DNA of 64,000 nt, from the NCBI GenBank assembly GCA_020746835.1, contig JAGPNK010000001.1, positions 5,890,001 to 5,954,000 on the forward strand, given 5' to 3'. The stretch comes from Stachybotrys elegans. Lineage: Eukaryota; Ascomycota; Sordariomycetes; Hypocreales; Stachybotryaceae. Under the pieces are notes generated by a model, which made no database searches, was not told where the DNA came from, and saw nothing but the letters and a program-made list of their open reading frames with translations. Shown piece by piece: positions 1 to 11,615 of this stretch (positions within the stretch are counted from its first letter, which is position 1; every line of letters starts with the position of its first letter). The translations under genes and the position numbers were made by a program.

Positions 1-526
1 TACCCCGAGGCATACGTGGTTAGGCACTCGGTATTTAAACCATTCCTGTCCTGTTGGTTGTCACAAAACCAACGCGCAGCCGGAATGCGTGACAATGCAA
101 CTGCCGACGCATGGGTCTGCCAAGGCAGTTGGTCTGAGTTTCCGACGATGGTGTACTGGAGCAACTCCCATTCGGGGTTCTGGCATCTTATTTTAGACAA
201 TGTTGGTTGATTGACCCAACGTGCGGCACCAACCAGCGTCCTCGTCTTGTCAATGCATGCCAAGACGTCCGCCCCGAATCACAAATTTGAATCACGTTGC
301 GATGTCCTAGTCGCTGGTATAGCGAATCTCTTTGACACCAAACGAAGCTCATTGAGTTGTGATTTCACAACGCATACCATGGATCGACATTTGGTGACCA
401 GGTATAACCGGTATTATCATTTAGGGTAACTGTCTGCAAGGCTAGCAGGGTAGAACACCCACCCACAAATTCCAAAATGGCACAATTACGCAGCTTCAGA
501 ATTCCAACTTCCTCCACCCGCAATGA
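1..526. other. No recognisable gene
   Basis: Only short open frames without domain-like sequence. Short ATG-initiated frames at 477 and 523 lie just before the next gene, but each closes within about 110 bases. They may be remnants of that gene's first codons in shifted frames. Confidence 0.4.
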
Positions 527-1506
527 CTCCTACGCCGAATCAAAGAGCGGACACAGTCCAAGAGCCAGGAAAACTTCCTGACTGGTATCCGAGCTCTTCA
601 AGTCAGAAAAGAACACAAGCTTGAACTTGGGCGGAACCCATACAAGGAAAAAAAGTCCTGGTTCGACATTTTGGAGCAACTTTGGCAAGATGGAGAATTC
701 ACTGACATTTCTGAGCCCGAAAGCGAGTCCGACTTCGAACTAGAGGACACAGACTGCGAATTTTCCAGCAAGACTGATTGCGCTAAACATGATTTGTCGA
801 CATCATACGACGGGCCGGACGCTGACCTCTATTACGAGCTCAAAGACATCCGTGAAGAATTCAAATCACGTATATGGGAGGGGAAGAGGGAGGATGAAAA
901 GCGACGCCAGCGTGAGATTTCCAAGGAGGAAGAGGTGCGAGCCGCCTACAAAGATTTCCAAGAGTCGGGCGTTGACGAGAGTACTCACCCTGATGGAGTT
1001 TATTCTCTACACTTCATCACTTACTTTGACCACCACTGTGACTCAGTTGATTATGGTCCAATGAATGTCAACTTTTATTCTCTGGACATTGAACAGGCCA
1101 CGGGGCCCGCAAAGGAAAGTCATTCCGGTTCAAAAGAGACCGAAACACGGGTTGATATATGGCTTGCTGGTGATTGCGGAGATCAGTTTAGATTTCCGCC
1201 TCACCCCGATAAGTGCTTGAAATGGCGCGGACAAGACATCACAATACAGTTTGTCGGCCGCAAGTATTTGGTCCTCACGACTCCCAGGGCCTTTTGTTTC
1301 GGGGAGGGAGATACTCCTACAGCCCAGAACCATATCAGTTTTGGGGGATAAGAAAAGAACCGCCACCTCACTCGCAATGGCTGTCACACAGAACACCGTG
1401 TTTTTTAACAAATGTCTTCAATGTCTCTGAAGGCCCGAAGCCAAAAGATAAGGAAAACAAACGGAAGAAAGGGAAGGGCCAGAAAAGAAAACATGGTGAA
1501 ATATAG
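527..1506 (+). CDS. Uncharacterised fungal protein, frame interrupted
   Basis: The main frame is open from 527 to the stop at 1351, with an internal ATG at 671. The stretch before that ATG still reads like protein (basic and amphipathic, for example KEHKLELGRNPYKEKKSWF), so the true start is probably upstream and lost or in another frame. The product is acidic at first (SEPESESDFELEDTD), then has a charged helix, then a beta-rich part containing DSVDYGPMNVNFYSL. Near 1306-1320 protein-like coding moves to the +1 frame, which reads SPEPYQFWGIRKE and runs to 1506. This ending resembles the PExFEFxGIR-type ends of some uncharacterised fungal proteins (my recollection of the family). A single-base indel is the simplest reading, either real decay or an assembly error. 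No function can be assigned. Confidence 0.45.
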
Positions 1507-2052
1507 ACTTGGAGAAGCCAGTCCCGACAGTGTTTGGTGGACAGGAAGTGTCGAGACAAATTTGTCCTTGCCTAGCTATAACAGGAGGTAGAATAGCATA
1601 CATGGATGGGTTACAAGGCTGATAATGACAAGCTTTGCAAATTTATTCTTCAATTGCATTTATGTTGATGTTGGTAATTTATAGACAAATACTGGTACAG
1701 TCAGCGCTACCGTTCCTAGGGCTGCAGCCTAACACTTCAGTCCCTCCAGACATATTCAACCAGGGTGCCTGGGCGTGAACTTTGTGCTTGATTAAACTCT
1801 GTCCTATCCCTGCCCCTTCAATTCAGAGCATCCTGGAACCTTTCTATTCTAGGCTTAGACTAGTTACATCATATGTCGCAGTGCAGTTTTACAAACCTTA
1901 ACAACGCGTGACGTCAACAAGACGCGTCATGTATTTGCTTCTTGGGTTTTACCTTGTCGCTTGCTGAACGCTATAATTCCGGGCACGTCACCATCACTCT
2001 CTCCTCCCGACTCTACACCACATCGAAAGAAACCCCTATCCCCCCCTACAAA
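1507..2052. other. Intergenic, no gene seen
   Basis: Contains no long frame with coding character. The last 80 bases are CT-rich, as is common just upstream of fungal start codons, and probably belong to the promoter and 5' leader of the next gene. Confidence 0.5.
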
Positions 2053-3230
2053 ATGCCCCCTCGGAAGCGCGCAGCTGAACAGACCAGGCCAGTGCCAAAA
2101 AGGCCAAGCCGAGCGGCAATGCCGCCTCGGAGAGCGAGGCCGTCGACAACCAGGACCTTGAAGAGACGCTGAAGAAGACCCTTGCGCGTAGAGCTGGTTT
2201 CTGGTCCTCCAGCTCGGGCTCCAAGAACCTGGATGTCGACTTTTTCACCTCCACCAAGGATCCCAAGCATGCATATGAGTTTATGTGCATCTGCAATCCC
2301 CTCCACCGCCGGAATGAGGATGATGAGAACGACGAGGACGACGCAGACGGCTCCAGGAAGAACAAGACTTGTGACGGGGGCAAAACTTGCCCGTGCACAA
2401 AGCCGGCTTCGGCGCTCCCCTCACACCCGTACACGGTGACACGAGCCGGCATGGCAAAGCACCGCATGGCGGGCGACATGGCCAATCTGCGCAGCCCGGA
2501 CACCTTCGGCATGTACACCTACAACGACCACTCTGCCTATGGAGCCGCCGAGGTCGTGGAGAACCTTCTCCGCGACTACAACGAGGCCCGCGAGCTGAAG
2601 GATCGCCAGCTGGCCTGGGCGACGGTAGAGGGCATGGCCTTCTTCATGGAATTGGGAGCGGGGATGGACATGTCCATGGCTGATGATGGCGACCGCATGC
2701 GCGAGCTGTCTGAGCAGATGGCCATCATGGTCTTGGACATGCTGGCAACACTGAAGAAGGAAGACCAGCTGAAGAGCGACTCCGACTACAAGAATATTGG
2801 ATGGATCATGACGCTTTACATTGATCTGGCCAAGACACTGCCTGACCAGGGTCTGCTGGATGACCCCCCGACCAAAGGAAAAGCCAAGGCCTTCAAATTC
2901 AACCCCGGAAACCTGGAGCTCTACCTGCGCAAGTACGCTTTCGACGCCGGCATCACCCTGCCCGACGACAGCGAGGCCGCCGAGGATGTCGACGTCGCCA
3001 TGCCCAAGCCCGAGGCCGACGACCCATGGAACTGGGCCAAAAGCCTGGCCAAGTACACCAAATCCCACGGTATGGGAACCGGAAAGAAGCGCACCATCGG
3101 CGGAGATTACTTGGACATCACCACAATGTCGAGCGCTGAGCGCAAGCAGGCTTCGTTCGATAAGAAGGACCCTTTGTCAAAGGAGATGATTAAGAAGATC
3201 AAGGAGGGCGAATGTTTGGTACTGGCGTAG
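2053..3230 (+). CDS. Conserved fungal protein of unknown function, early frameshift
   Basis: The ATG at 2053 opens MPPRKRAAEQTRP, a basic start typical of this uncharacterised fungal family. After about 12 codons the coding frame moves to one that is open from 2079 to the stop at 3230 (SAKKAKPSGNAASESEAVDNQ region, then GFWSSSSGSKNLDVDFF). The rest is intact: an acidic Asp/Glu run, a cysteine cluster (CDGGKTCPCTKP), a helical core with YTYNDHSAYGAAEVVENLL, and WNWAKSLAKY near the end. From memory, related fungal proteins share the cysteine cluster and the FNDHAAYG-like core. No catalytic motif or membrane segment is visible. The shift lies within about 26 bases, too short for an intron, so it is a real frameshift or a sequence error. 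An alternative start is the in-frame ATG at 2283, but that would drop conserved-looking sequence. Confidence 0.6.
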
Positions 3231-4132
3231 TTTTGAAACGACGGGCCAATGCTTGTAATTCTATAGCGGTGGAAAGTCCGACATGATATAACTTAGTTCC
3301 CTCAGCATCAAGCATGCCCGATGAGCCCCTGACCTGGCCTATATAGCCTCACTGCTATGTGCACCTTGCTGTCGTCGTGAATCATTTCGAGAGCGCTCAT
3401 CCTGCCTCGCTCACCATCTACGAGTCACCAACCACCCATGCGACCCTTTCCGACGCCTTCCTGTGGATTCAGGCATACTTCCCTATTAGATACGAGAAAT
3501 AGGCCTATATCAGCTGACATTGGATTTTCATTTTTGGACTATCGCACATTCTGTCATGGTGCTCGATCCCGGCACTTGGTCGGCTCGATGATCCCTGATC
3601 GATAGTCTGTCGCCTCATCAAAAAGTCGCCAGAAGTCGCCAAGAGTCTCGAACGCCGCTTGGAAAGTCGGTTTGCCTAGCGCTTGACATGTACTCTGCAC
3701 TCCTCTCATGGCGGAGCTTGTATGATATTAGGCTGTTCCTTGCATTACCAATCGACAAAAGCTCTGTGTTTTGTAGCGTTATTTTCCCTCGCAACAGTCT
3801 TAGTTGAATGCGGGCAGTAACGTACATTCAATTTCGAGTACCGGAAGGATGGAAACGTGCACCAATAGTCTTGGCACCAACACCTATAATTCACGGCGTT
3901 TATAAATTTTACCGCGGGATGCGTATAGCGGATATGAGGTCCGTCTTTTTTCACTCTTCAGAGCTGCTGTCTCTTGCGCTAACCCAGTTCTTTTACACAG
4001 TGGTGGCGGCATACTTGATGTTCTCTTTCTCAAGGTCAGTGACAGGATTTTAGGTTGGCTCAACCGTGCTTCTGGCATGTTCGACGCGGGTCAGGTCAAG
4101 TTTAACGAAGGAGATGACGGCCCTATAGGTAA
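3231..4132. other. Intergenic, no gene seen
   Basis: Short open frames on both strands lack domain features, consistent codon use or plausible splice partners. Nothing can be assigned. Confidence 0.5.
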
Positions 4133-5496
4133 ATGTCGGCATCGCTCGCTTGTTTGGTAACAGCTCAACCTATGTCTCTCGTAGATGACCCTGTACTCTC
4201 TTGTGTCGGTGGTGTAGCACCTGATGGCGAAGATTATTATGACGACACCGTGATTGAGCCGGATTGGGAACAACCTGACGACGTAGAGATCCGGAGCTGC
4301 GTCGGCACCGTCCTGGGTGGATGGACGTAAGTCTTCCCCCACACCCTTCAGCTGTGTTTGATGCCAGTAGCAACTGACTATGACCAGTGGATGCAATGGA
4401 TGGCAGAGCACCATCATTACCAGGGTCTACCAGCGTATCCTGAGCACCCCGGACTGGACAACCCTCACTATGAATTCGGGGCGGCGATTTCTTCGGCATG
4501 GATCAAGATGTTAGTGCTTCGGAGAAGCAGCAGATCATCAACGTCGTCAAGAATCTGAAGACTGTAACGTCGGGATCGGTCCTCAGCCCGTTCGTGGACC
4601 ATCAGAGTCCTCTGCAAGAAAAAGGATGTCACTCGGTGCACTCAAAGGCGGCGAGGCGATCCATGCCAAGCACAAAACAGACCACGGCCGGACGATGGCA
4701 TACACACGCAATGCCCGCAACTAGTACAACAACGTCGAGGTCATGTTCTACCCGCCCTTCTTGACAGAAACTATCTCGACAGTGCCATGCGCTCCGTAGA
4801 CCAACTCCCGTATCAATTCAGGATCGAACTGGAACAATCCACAGCGCCGCAGACGCCTCCCTGCACGAGCTACTCCACGTCAATGTCGCGTCCGACTCCA
4901 TGTACAGCCAGCCCAATCCGCACCCTCAGGATCTGCAGGTGACATACAGAACGAACGCTGGCGTGCTGCTTGTGCCTTCCTACGGCTCCATCTTGACTCG
5001 GGTGCTTGCCAACGATCCGGACTTTGACCCACATGGCTCAGATACGGGCTTTTTACACTCGGCGCAACGGTATGTCCATTTCTATCCCCATCGTCTGTTC
5101 CGGTAGGGGAGAAGGGAGCTCTGCTACTCATGGCGCTGCCAGCTGATAATCCTGTCCGGTACTGCTTGGGTATACACGTTCACAGCCAGACTGACGAGTA
5201 CGTACTCCTCTTGACGCGCACGACATTGCTGGCACAAGTATTGGCATAGCACTCTTTAGCTACCCCTGGTTACCCACCGCAGCCGGCGGTCTTCCAGATC
5301 CTTCAAGAAACCGCAACGGAATGATCATATGCCTCCTACGATTGCCTGGACTGTAGAGACATCGCCCGACGGAGTGCAAAACTTTGCTCGACCACCCTAC
5401 TGTCCTTGGTTGGGCGATACAGGCGATCGCATTGTGAACATTCAAAGCCTCAAGTTCATCGACCAGTACTCTCAGAGATACCGAGACAGGTTCTAG
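4133..5496 (+). pseudogene. Decayed zincin-like metallopeptidase gene
   Basis: A first exon begins at ATG 4133 (acidic, with CVGGVAPDGEDYYDD) and has a good donor GTAAGT at 4327; an acceptor at 4387 leads to CNGWQSTIITRVYQ. Later pieces are in changing frames: FFGMDQDVSASEKQQIINVV around 4480-4560, NNVEVMFYPPF after a TAG stop at 4722-4724, then the zinc-binding signature LHELLHVN (HExxH, 4864-4878) and RVLANDPDFDPHGSDTGF. A last piece after an acceptor near 5260 reads YPWLPTAAGG and ends around 5496. The order matches uncharacterised fungal secreted zincins with a helix, HExxH and a tyrosine-rich tail (family recollection). At least two frameshifts and one nonsense codon make it non-functional. 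No signal peptide is visible at the 5' end. Confidence 0.55.
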
Positions 5497-6005
5497 CTGA
5501 GTGGAGCAGGCTGAAGGATTCGTTCAACAATGGTGGTCGTGAGGAGCTTGGGAATTTCTAAGAACTCGACAGGATGTAGGAGGCACACAGAAGTCCTATA
5601 GACCCAATACAGTACATCATATCGTGAGGTTGATGCCAATGACTGTGATTCAAAGCGCAAGCCTTGGTTGATGGACACAAGTCCATCTGTTGGGATTTCC
5701 CACTCGCTGTTCCGGGAGCTGTTGAGGCAACAAAATAATCACAAACCTACCTAGCTTGCTGCATTATGCTACAGATCTTGCACTGTTGTTCATGCTACGT
5801 GCCTGTTATTTCACCCTCCAGATGGTTGTGTTCGCTGTACTCTGTCGTACGGAGCGGGTTCTTTGACCGCTTGTCACTGAAGAACAGAGCTATGGCAGCA
5901 AAGGCCCGTGAGGTGTATAAAGACTGCTGGCTCAGCGCCATCCACAAAAATGCGTCCTACTTCCAACATTGAACACCATCGACTTCAACTCAAACTGTCG
6001 ATGAT
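5497..6005. other. Intergenic region and promoter of the 6006 gene
   Basis: No coding signal. It holds a TATAAA box at 5916-5921, 85 bases before the ATG of the next gene, and a short leader. Confidence 0.5.
5916..5921 (+). promoter_or_regulatory. TATA box
   Basis: TATAAA lies 85 bp upstream of the ATG at 6006, a usual distance for a fungal TATA element with a short 5' leader. There is no experimental support. Confidence 0.4.
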
Positions 6006-6742
6006 ATGTCTGAAAGAAAGGATAAGCAGGCCCCTGGAGGGGGTGACCGTCCGCCGAATCGCAACCCCAACATCTTCCACGGTAAGTAACCCGCCTAATG
6101 TTACTTGGGGCACCAATGACTGACCACTGGGCATTCTGCGGCTCAGGTACTGCCGCGGGAGTAAATAAGAGAACCCATCTGCAGATGATGCCAGAAGGAG
6201 AACTGTCGCCTGCAGCAGAGCAGCAAGCTCAAGAACACACGGGCCAAAAATGTAAACGCCCCTGCCACAGCGCTCTCTCCGTGACAGACCAGCTACCTCC
6301 AACCAAAGCCAGCAACAACACATCGTCATCGACGCACGGAGCCAAATCTCCCTCCTTCAACAAGGTCTTTCCGAAAGCCCGAAGCCGCGACGCCGACTGT
6401 GCCGTCTACAGTACGTCAGAGGACGATTCAGAGCGCGCAGTCTACAGTGGATCAGAGCGAGGCAGCCAGGAGGAACTCCCTCCGCTCATGCGGCTGGCCA
6501 CCCGCGTGCCCCAAGCCCAAGCTCCTGAATGTGCCCTTGTGAGCTCGTCGGACGATGAATACAGCTACACCTACAGCGCTGCGGAGAAACCTTGGAGCGG
6601 GGATACTGGTGGGTCCTCCGAGGGCAAGGAGGCGGCCAAGGAGGGAAAGCCTCGCCAGCCATGGGCTCATGAGGGCGCCTTCTACAGTTCTGGAGAGGAG
6701 GAGGGCGAGGATAATTACTCTATAAGCTTCAAGCGGCCGTAA
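6006..6742 (+). CDS. Small acidic serine/tyrosine-rich protein with VYSxSE-type repeats
   Basis: Two exons, 6006-6081 and 6147-6742, joined by a 65-bp intron with a GTAAGT donor, a CTGAC branch site and a CAG acceptor; the product is 223 residues. The first exon reads MSERKDKQAPGGGDRPPNR, then the frame continues without a break. The protein is hydrophilic and low-complexity, with no signal peptide and no membrane segment. Its notable feature is an irregular repeat: AVYSTSEDDSE, AVYSGSERGSQ, ALVSSSDDEYSYTYSAAE and AFYSSGEEEGED. Each has an aromatic residue next to serines and then acidic residues, resembling casein-kinase-2-type phosphorylation sites. It is probably an intrinsically disordered protein. 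I do not recognise the family. Confidence 0.6.
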
Positions 6743-9700
6743 GAGACACTGCTGGTAAAGCAGCGCATCGGTCACAAGATTCGGCCAAGGGCTGTTATTA
6801 TAGTGTTTCCAGTCATCTACTACATGTGTTGTATGTGTAAGCATTGGGCAGATCCTACACTAGTATATTTTATCGTTTGATTACAGCCACTGTAGAAGGG
6901 CTCGATGATGGCATGCTCTGGGAAACGTCTGCTTTGTGACAAAACAGAAGCTTGATTACGATAAGGTGAAAAGAGGTGAAGAACATATCTCGGACACAGT
7001 TGGGACCGCTGATGAGAGGCTTCGGCCTGCATGCGCGGTTTGCTGCATGATTGGCAACACCGTCGTTGGCTAAATTAGAACGCAGATAGCGGATATAGTT
7101 TAGCCAGAAGCACGACAAGTCTCGACGGCCAAGAGCATCAAATGCACACAAACCTGGTGGTTTGGCGAGTGTATAACTGCAGCCGTTGTCAAGATGGTGA
7201 TGGCTTAACAATCCGCAACATATTTCGTCTACAGATTTGTAGACAGTTGCTTAAAAGCATGGCTTCAGGGTATTACGCATACCCCTGCTGCAAGAATTGA
7301 TTAAGGCAATCTCAGAGCACAGGGATTTGGTAGAGGAAGACAAAGAGGGCCACGCTCACTCTGCGGCTTCACTCTTTCTCCCTTGCCTATACACTTGAAC
7401 AAACAAAGAATTGATCTCAATTTGGCCTCGCACCCTTTTGCTTCACTTGTTTCTACCCCCCAATCTCTGCATGAAAAGGTCTGCAAGCCTATCCCCTTCT
7501 CTTAGCAGTTCGTTGATGCCTCCGTACCACGCGATTCGAAACCGCCACGGTCGATTACGAAGAAGAGAGAGCGGAAGAAGATGTGAGGGACGACATTGAG
7601 ATCTCAGAGATAATAATTTGCACCATCTGTCCATCAACATCTCGCCGCTGCCCAGACCAATTTTGTGCTGTGTTATGCGGTACCGCCGCTCAGTCGAGAG
7701 CCAATATCGGCCTACCTTATCGAGCTCGCGGGCTGCGGCGGTATGCAAGCTCTAGCCTTGCATTCAATTATGAACTTTCCCAAGCCAGCCTCGCCCAAGG
7801 CATCAGCCCACTTGTCGGCAAGCTGCCAAGATCACCTCGGTCGAGTTCATAGATCCTCGCTGTTGTCAAACGCTTGCACCCGCACAACGATCCTATTTGG
7901 GCCAGCGTACCATCTCTGAACCCAGCCCTCACACCAGGCCATGAGCCGGAGAGCCGTTACTAGGTCCGTGCGTTTACTTTGTTAGACAGGCAGCTCGGTT
8001 TCCAGGCCCTGTAAGATTACTCGATATATAGATCCTGAGACTATTTGCCTTTTTGTACTGATTACTATAGGGCAGTTGTATTTCCGGCAGACGTACAGTA
8101 CCTTCACACAATTGCATGGCAACCGCGATGACCACTCAAAACACGAAACCAGGCGAGCGGCAGCCCGTTTCGCATCAATGTCAATATAAGATTATGGAGT
8201 AAAACGGTAGAGCTCCAATTCACATCGCCCCGTATTACTGTTTTTGGCTGTGCAAGGTTCTTTCATTGGACAAGTCCCTGCTCTGAGACACGGAGTTCAA
8301 GCCGGAGGTCAAAGCGTAAATGGAGCATTTAGTCCAACGTTTTGTTCACTACACACCAGTCTCACGCTTCAGTTGTGCCGGACAATAGCGTTATATCCAG
8401 GGATCTCATCCCCGCAACAACGCCAATGTCATTATCGTCATAAAGGTAGATATCATGCAGTTGGCTTTCACAAATTTGCTCTACGGTTGTCCCTTGACAT
8501 CCTGCAGCAACGATTCAGTCCAATACATAGTCGTGATTATTGTAGGCGGAGCCAGCTGACAGGCCTGCAATAAGTGATTCTGTCTGCAGCTAGCGATTTT
8601 ATCAAAGGACCGCGAGCAGATCTAATGGACGACTATAAGATATAGATATCTACGGTCATCGGGGGAGAGCTTCGGTTATGGCCTTTTAGCCTTGCACTGA
8701 ATAGCTCTCATATGCGGCCCTTGCTAAATAAGCCAGTATCACGAGGTTGGCGATAAGACTATGAGTTTGTCCCAAAGAGGCAGAGCTACGTTCATCCTAA
8801 CGCCAACGCATATCAGTGCGGTCATAATACTTATACCTATGCCAGACGTCGAGAGTCCAACCAACGCTAATATCACGACATCGGCAATGAGGCCATGAAC
8901 TCCCATGTCTGCTCAAGTTGCCAACCAACCTTCGCCGTCAGCGGTCAGTTGGCAAGCGGGGCAGGGTGTGCAACGAGCGTGTCATCTACCTCATGATGAG
9001 ACGACGGAGCAGAGTGTGCAATCGACATTTACCAGCCTGAGCGGCCTCTCATGACTCGCGGCCTTCATGGCCCTCATGGCAACGAGCCAGCCGATATCAT
9101 ATTCTTTGAGCACAGCCGACGTCCATTCGCAGCGTTGATTGAGGATATTTCTGCTATGTAGGGGCCTATATGTGCGGTCTCACTTCCACTCCATTCTGGT
9201 ATACGTGACCAGCAAGCCTACCAGCGCTGCTTCAGCTCCAGCACGATTTTGTTGGTTTATCATGACCTTCGATAACGCATCATTGGTGCAACGACAGCCT
9301 GACAGAACCACTGTCATGGCACTCGACAACGACAAGCCGATATCATAAAGTCGACTATGAGACCCGCGAATATACGGGTGCCAGAGGCGGACTCCAGCCG
9401 ACTCGCTGGCCTCAGTCAACGCTTATCGTTAGGCCTGTGCGTCTTACTAGACGAATTCAGGCATATCATGAGATTGAGGAACACAGTTGACGCTCATGGC
9501 CCTGCCAGTTCTGCATTAGGACCGTGTCATACTACATGGAATTGACGATACCAGTGGTGGCGCACCCTGCTGACGTGGCCAGCATTAACTGTAGAACTTG
9601 TCCGCGGTCCAGTTCAGCGGAATAGGACAAAAGTGTACTGTTTGGGGCTGTCTGGATTATACCGTCACGCTTGTGGTCAAGGACTGGCCAGGCCTAACAG

Positions 9701-10020
9701 AGTCCTCCCGTGTGTGGCTTGATTCGCATTGAATGATTTGACTGGACAACCCCATGTCCTACAGACGTGATCCACGACTGCATATTGATTCTCACAACCC
9801 GCCCGGGTTTTACAAGCCTGACTCACGACTGTGAATTTATTCTTAGACATCCACCCCAGGTTTTATAACTTAATCTCTAACTGTGCTTATAGGTGACATG
9901 GCTTCTTCTTCAATTCGACATTCTTGCTCGTCCATGCCCTTCTTAATCATGGCCCCATCTGCAATGGGTTCCCCAGCCGATATCATTACGCCAGTGTAAG
10001 GGAAGACAAAGGGCCTCGTT
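6743..10020. other. 3.3 kb with no recognisable gene
   Basis: Both strands carry only short open frames (up to about 113 codons) with no domain, signal peptide or splice-supported extension. The part from 8580 to 9990 contains scattered near-repeats, including three copies of AGCCGATATCAT and related fragments (ACTATGAG, TCATGGCA), which suggest an old, heavily mutated repeat or transposon relic. No transposase or reverse transcriptase remnant could be read. Confidence 0.45.
9089..9986. repeat. Dispersed short repeat AGCCGATATCAT, three copies
   Basis: Identical 12-base words occur at 9089-9100, 9335-9346 and 9975-9986. The first two also share an upstream TCATGGCA word at similar spacing. 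They probably mark diverged copies of a longer unit, but the rest is too degenerate to delimit by eye. Confidence 0.35.
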
Positions 10021-10023
10021 TTA

Positions 10024-10917
10024 CTAGGAATTTGTAAGGGCAGCGAGCTGGTCGCGTAGCCTGTCGGCCTCTGCCCTTTCGTGGGCCGCCTCGGCGATTG
10101 CCTGCGCAAGCTGGTCGCGGAGTGCATCCATATCCGCTCGATCACGGGCGGCCTTGGCAATTGCCTGGGTGTTTACTTCTTGAAGGGCAGCAAGCTGCGC
10201 GCGGATTGCACTGGCGAAGGCTTCTTGGGTGTCGGCCCCGTTGGCCTCATCTTGGGCTGAGACGAACCAGTCGAACTCGCCCTCGAAACTCGCGTTAGGT
10301 CGGGGGCTCGCGGGCTCGGAAACGTTGTCCTGGGCAACCTGGCGAGGGCAGCCTCGATGCTTTTTCGGGGGGCGGCCAGAGTCGTCGCGCTCGATAGCAG
10401 GCGGGCTTCGTCCGGCGGATACCTGGTAGGCATCTGCTTCATCTTGAACTGGGTTGTCTGGCCCCGTAAATTCACCGACGAATTCATCGAGAGTGGCGGC
10501 CTCATCGATGTCGGGTCGAGGCTTGCGCGGGCGGCCTCGGGGCCTTTTCGGAGCGGGGACGGTGTCCTTGGAAATGGATTCCAGAGGAGTTTTGCGAGGG
10601 CGGCCTACAGGATTCTTGGGCACCTTTCGTGGGCGGCCAACGGGATTCCGCGGAACAGACGGGTCTATGACACGGGGTCCGCTGCCGTATGGCGCCCTCT
10701 GCTTTGGCCGGGGAACGAGGACCGATGTCTCTTCGTTCAGGCGGGTTGAGCGGCGGGCGGTAATCATGCCATCGTTGCTACGGTTGTGCTCTGAAACGCG
10801 CTCGGGGGCCTCGACTTCAAGACGCGCAGGGCAGTCGCCTGGGTCGAAGGAGGTGGGAGAAGGGTGCGCAGGGCGCGGTCGAGTGTTGGACGTGAAGGGA
10901 CGCTCGGGAGGTGCCAT
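10024..10917 (-). CDS. AT-hook protein with C-terminal coiled coil
   Basis: Uninterrupted frame, 297 residues from the ATG at 10917 (MAPPERPFTSN); an in-frame ATG 7 codons earlier at 10938 is also possible. Three AT-hook cores (GRPRK) sit in the middle third: NPVGRPRKVP, NPVGRPRKTP and RPRGRPRKPR. A degenerate fourth (GRPPKKHRGCPR) follows. AT-hooks bind the minor groove of AT-rich DNA, so a nuclear, chromatin-associated role is likely. The last 75 residues form heptad-like repeats (DALRDQLAQAIAEAAHERA, DRLRDQLAALTNS), predicting a coiled coil for dimerisation. The centre is acidic and disordered. No enzyme domain is present. Such small AT-hook proteins sometimes lie in repeat-rich fungal DNA, and this one borders a gene-free tract. 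Partners are unknown. Confidence 0.65.
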   Translation of the reverse strand: MAPPERPFTSNTRPRPAHPSPTSFDPGDCPARLEVEAPERVSEHNRSNDGMITARRSTRLNEETSVLVPRPKQRAPYGSGPRVIDPSVPRNPVGRPRKVPKNPVGRPRKTPLESISKDTVPAPKRPRGRPRKPRPDIDEAATLDEFVGEFTGPDNPVQDEADAYQVSAGRSPPAIERDDSGRPPKKHRGCPRQVAQDNVSEPASPRPNASFEGEFDWFVSAQDEANGADTQEAFASAIRAQLAALQEVNTQAIAKAARDRADMDALRDQLAQAIAEAAHERAEADRLRDQLAALTNS

Positions 10918-10946
10918 GATGGCAAGAGAATATAGCAAAGATTCAC

Positions 10947-10995
10947 AGGATGCAGGATGCAGGATGCAGAGTGCAGAGTGCAGAATGTAGAGTGC
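10947..10995. repeat. 7-bp minisatellite, seven units
   Basis: Seven consecutive 7-base units: AGGATGC three times, then AGAGTGC twice, AGAATGT and AGAGTGC. The array lies just upstream of the AT-hook gene, in its presumed promoter or leader. Confidence 0.8.
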
Positions 10996-11615
10996 AGCGT
11001 TTGTAGTGGTAGAGTTGGGTGTTTGCAGCTGGCAGCCGTTTCACGCAACATAACCAAGTTCAAATTTTCCCACTAAATTCAACCTCCCACTATGTGTATG
11101 CGATAAACTCGAATTTTAACTCTTGCGATGCTTTCCACATCAATCTATATATATTGAGAGAGCATCCCTATCTCTAAATAGAATGGTTAGTCGACCAACG
11201 TACCAAGCTCCAATCCGATGCTGCCGCCCTCAACGACGAGATGCTATACACCATCGGCAATACAGCTAAATAGATCTAGTAGACGCTTTGCCCTATACGT
11301 TAGTCCCATTGATGTAATGTCTAGGAAGCCTCTCAATCATAATGTCATGATGGCCAACAAATCATATGTACGCCAAACCCCCAAGCTGCGTACCCAATAC
11401 GTTGCCCGGCCGAATCTGGAAAATGTAAAATCTCAGTAATAAACTCATTTTCTCTTAACTGTGTCACTGTAGCTGCTCGTGCATTCATAGATCGATCGTG
11501 TAGTGTGTTGGCGCTCATCGATCAGCGTTCTTCATTTCACTTCACTTCACTTCTTGTTGCACGTTTCCACTTTTGCACTTTTACACTTCTCTCATACAAC
11601 ACCACAACCATCACC
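10996..11615. other. Intergenic, no gene seen
   Basis: Short frames only. A CACTT-type microrepeat (TTCACTTCACTTCACTT) at about 11535-11551 lies in the CT-rich leader upstream of the decayed gene that follows. Confidence 0.45.

Noticed and set aside
2036..3068. Minus-strand frames of 160 and 215 codons
   Set aside because: Antisense to the conserved plus-strand protein and without domain character.
8244..8573. 109-codon frame in the gene-free tract
   Set aside because: Composition and codon use look random; no splice partners or motifs.
10357..10990. Plus-strand frames of 130 and 178 codons opposite the AT-hook gene
   Set aside because: Mirror of GC-rich AT-hook codons; the minus strand has clear GRPRK motifs and a coiled coil.
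10947..10995. CRISPR-like array
   Set aside because: Contiguous 7-bp units without spacers, in a fungal genome; it is a minisatellite.
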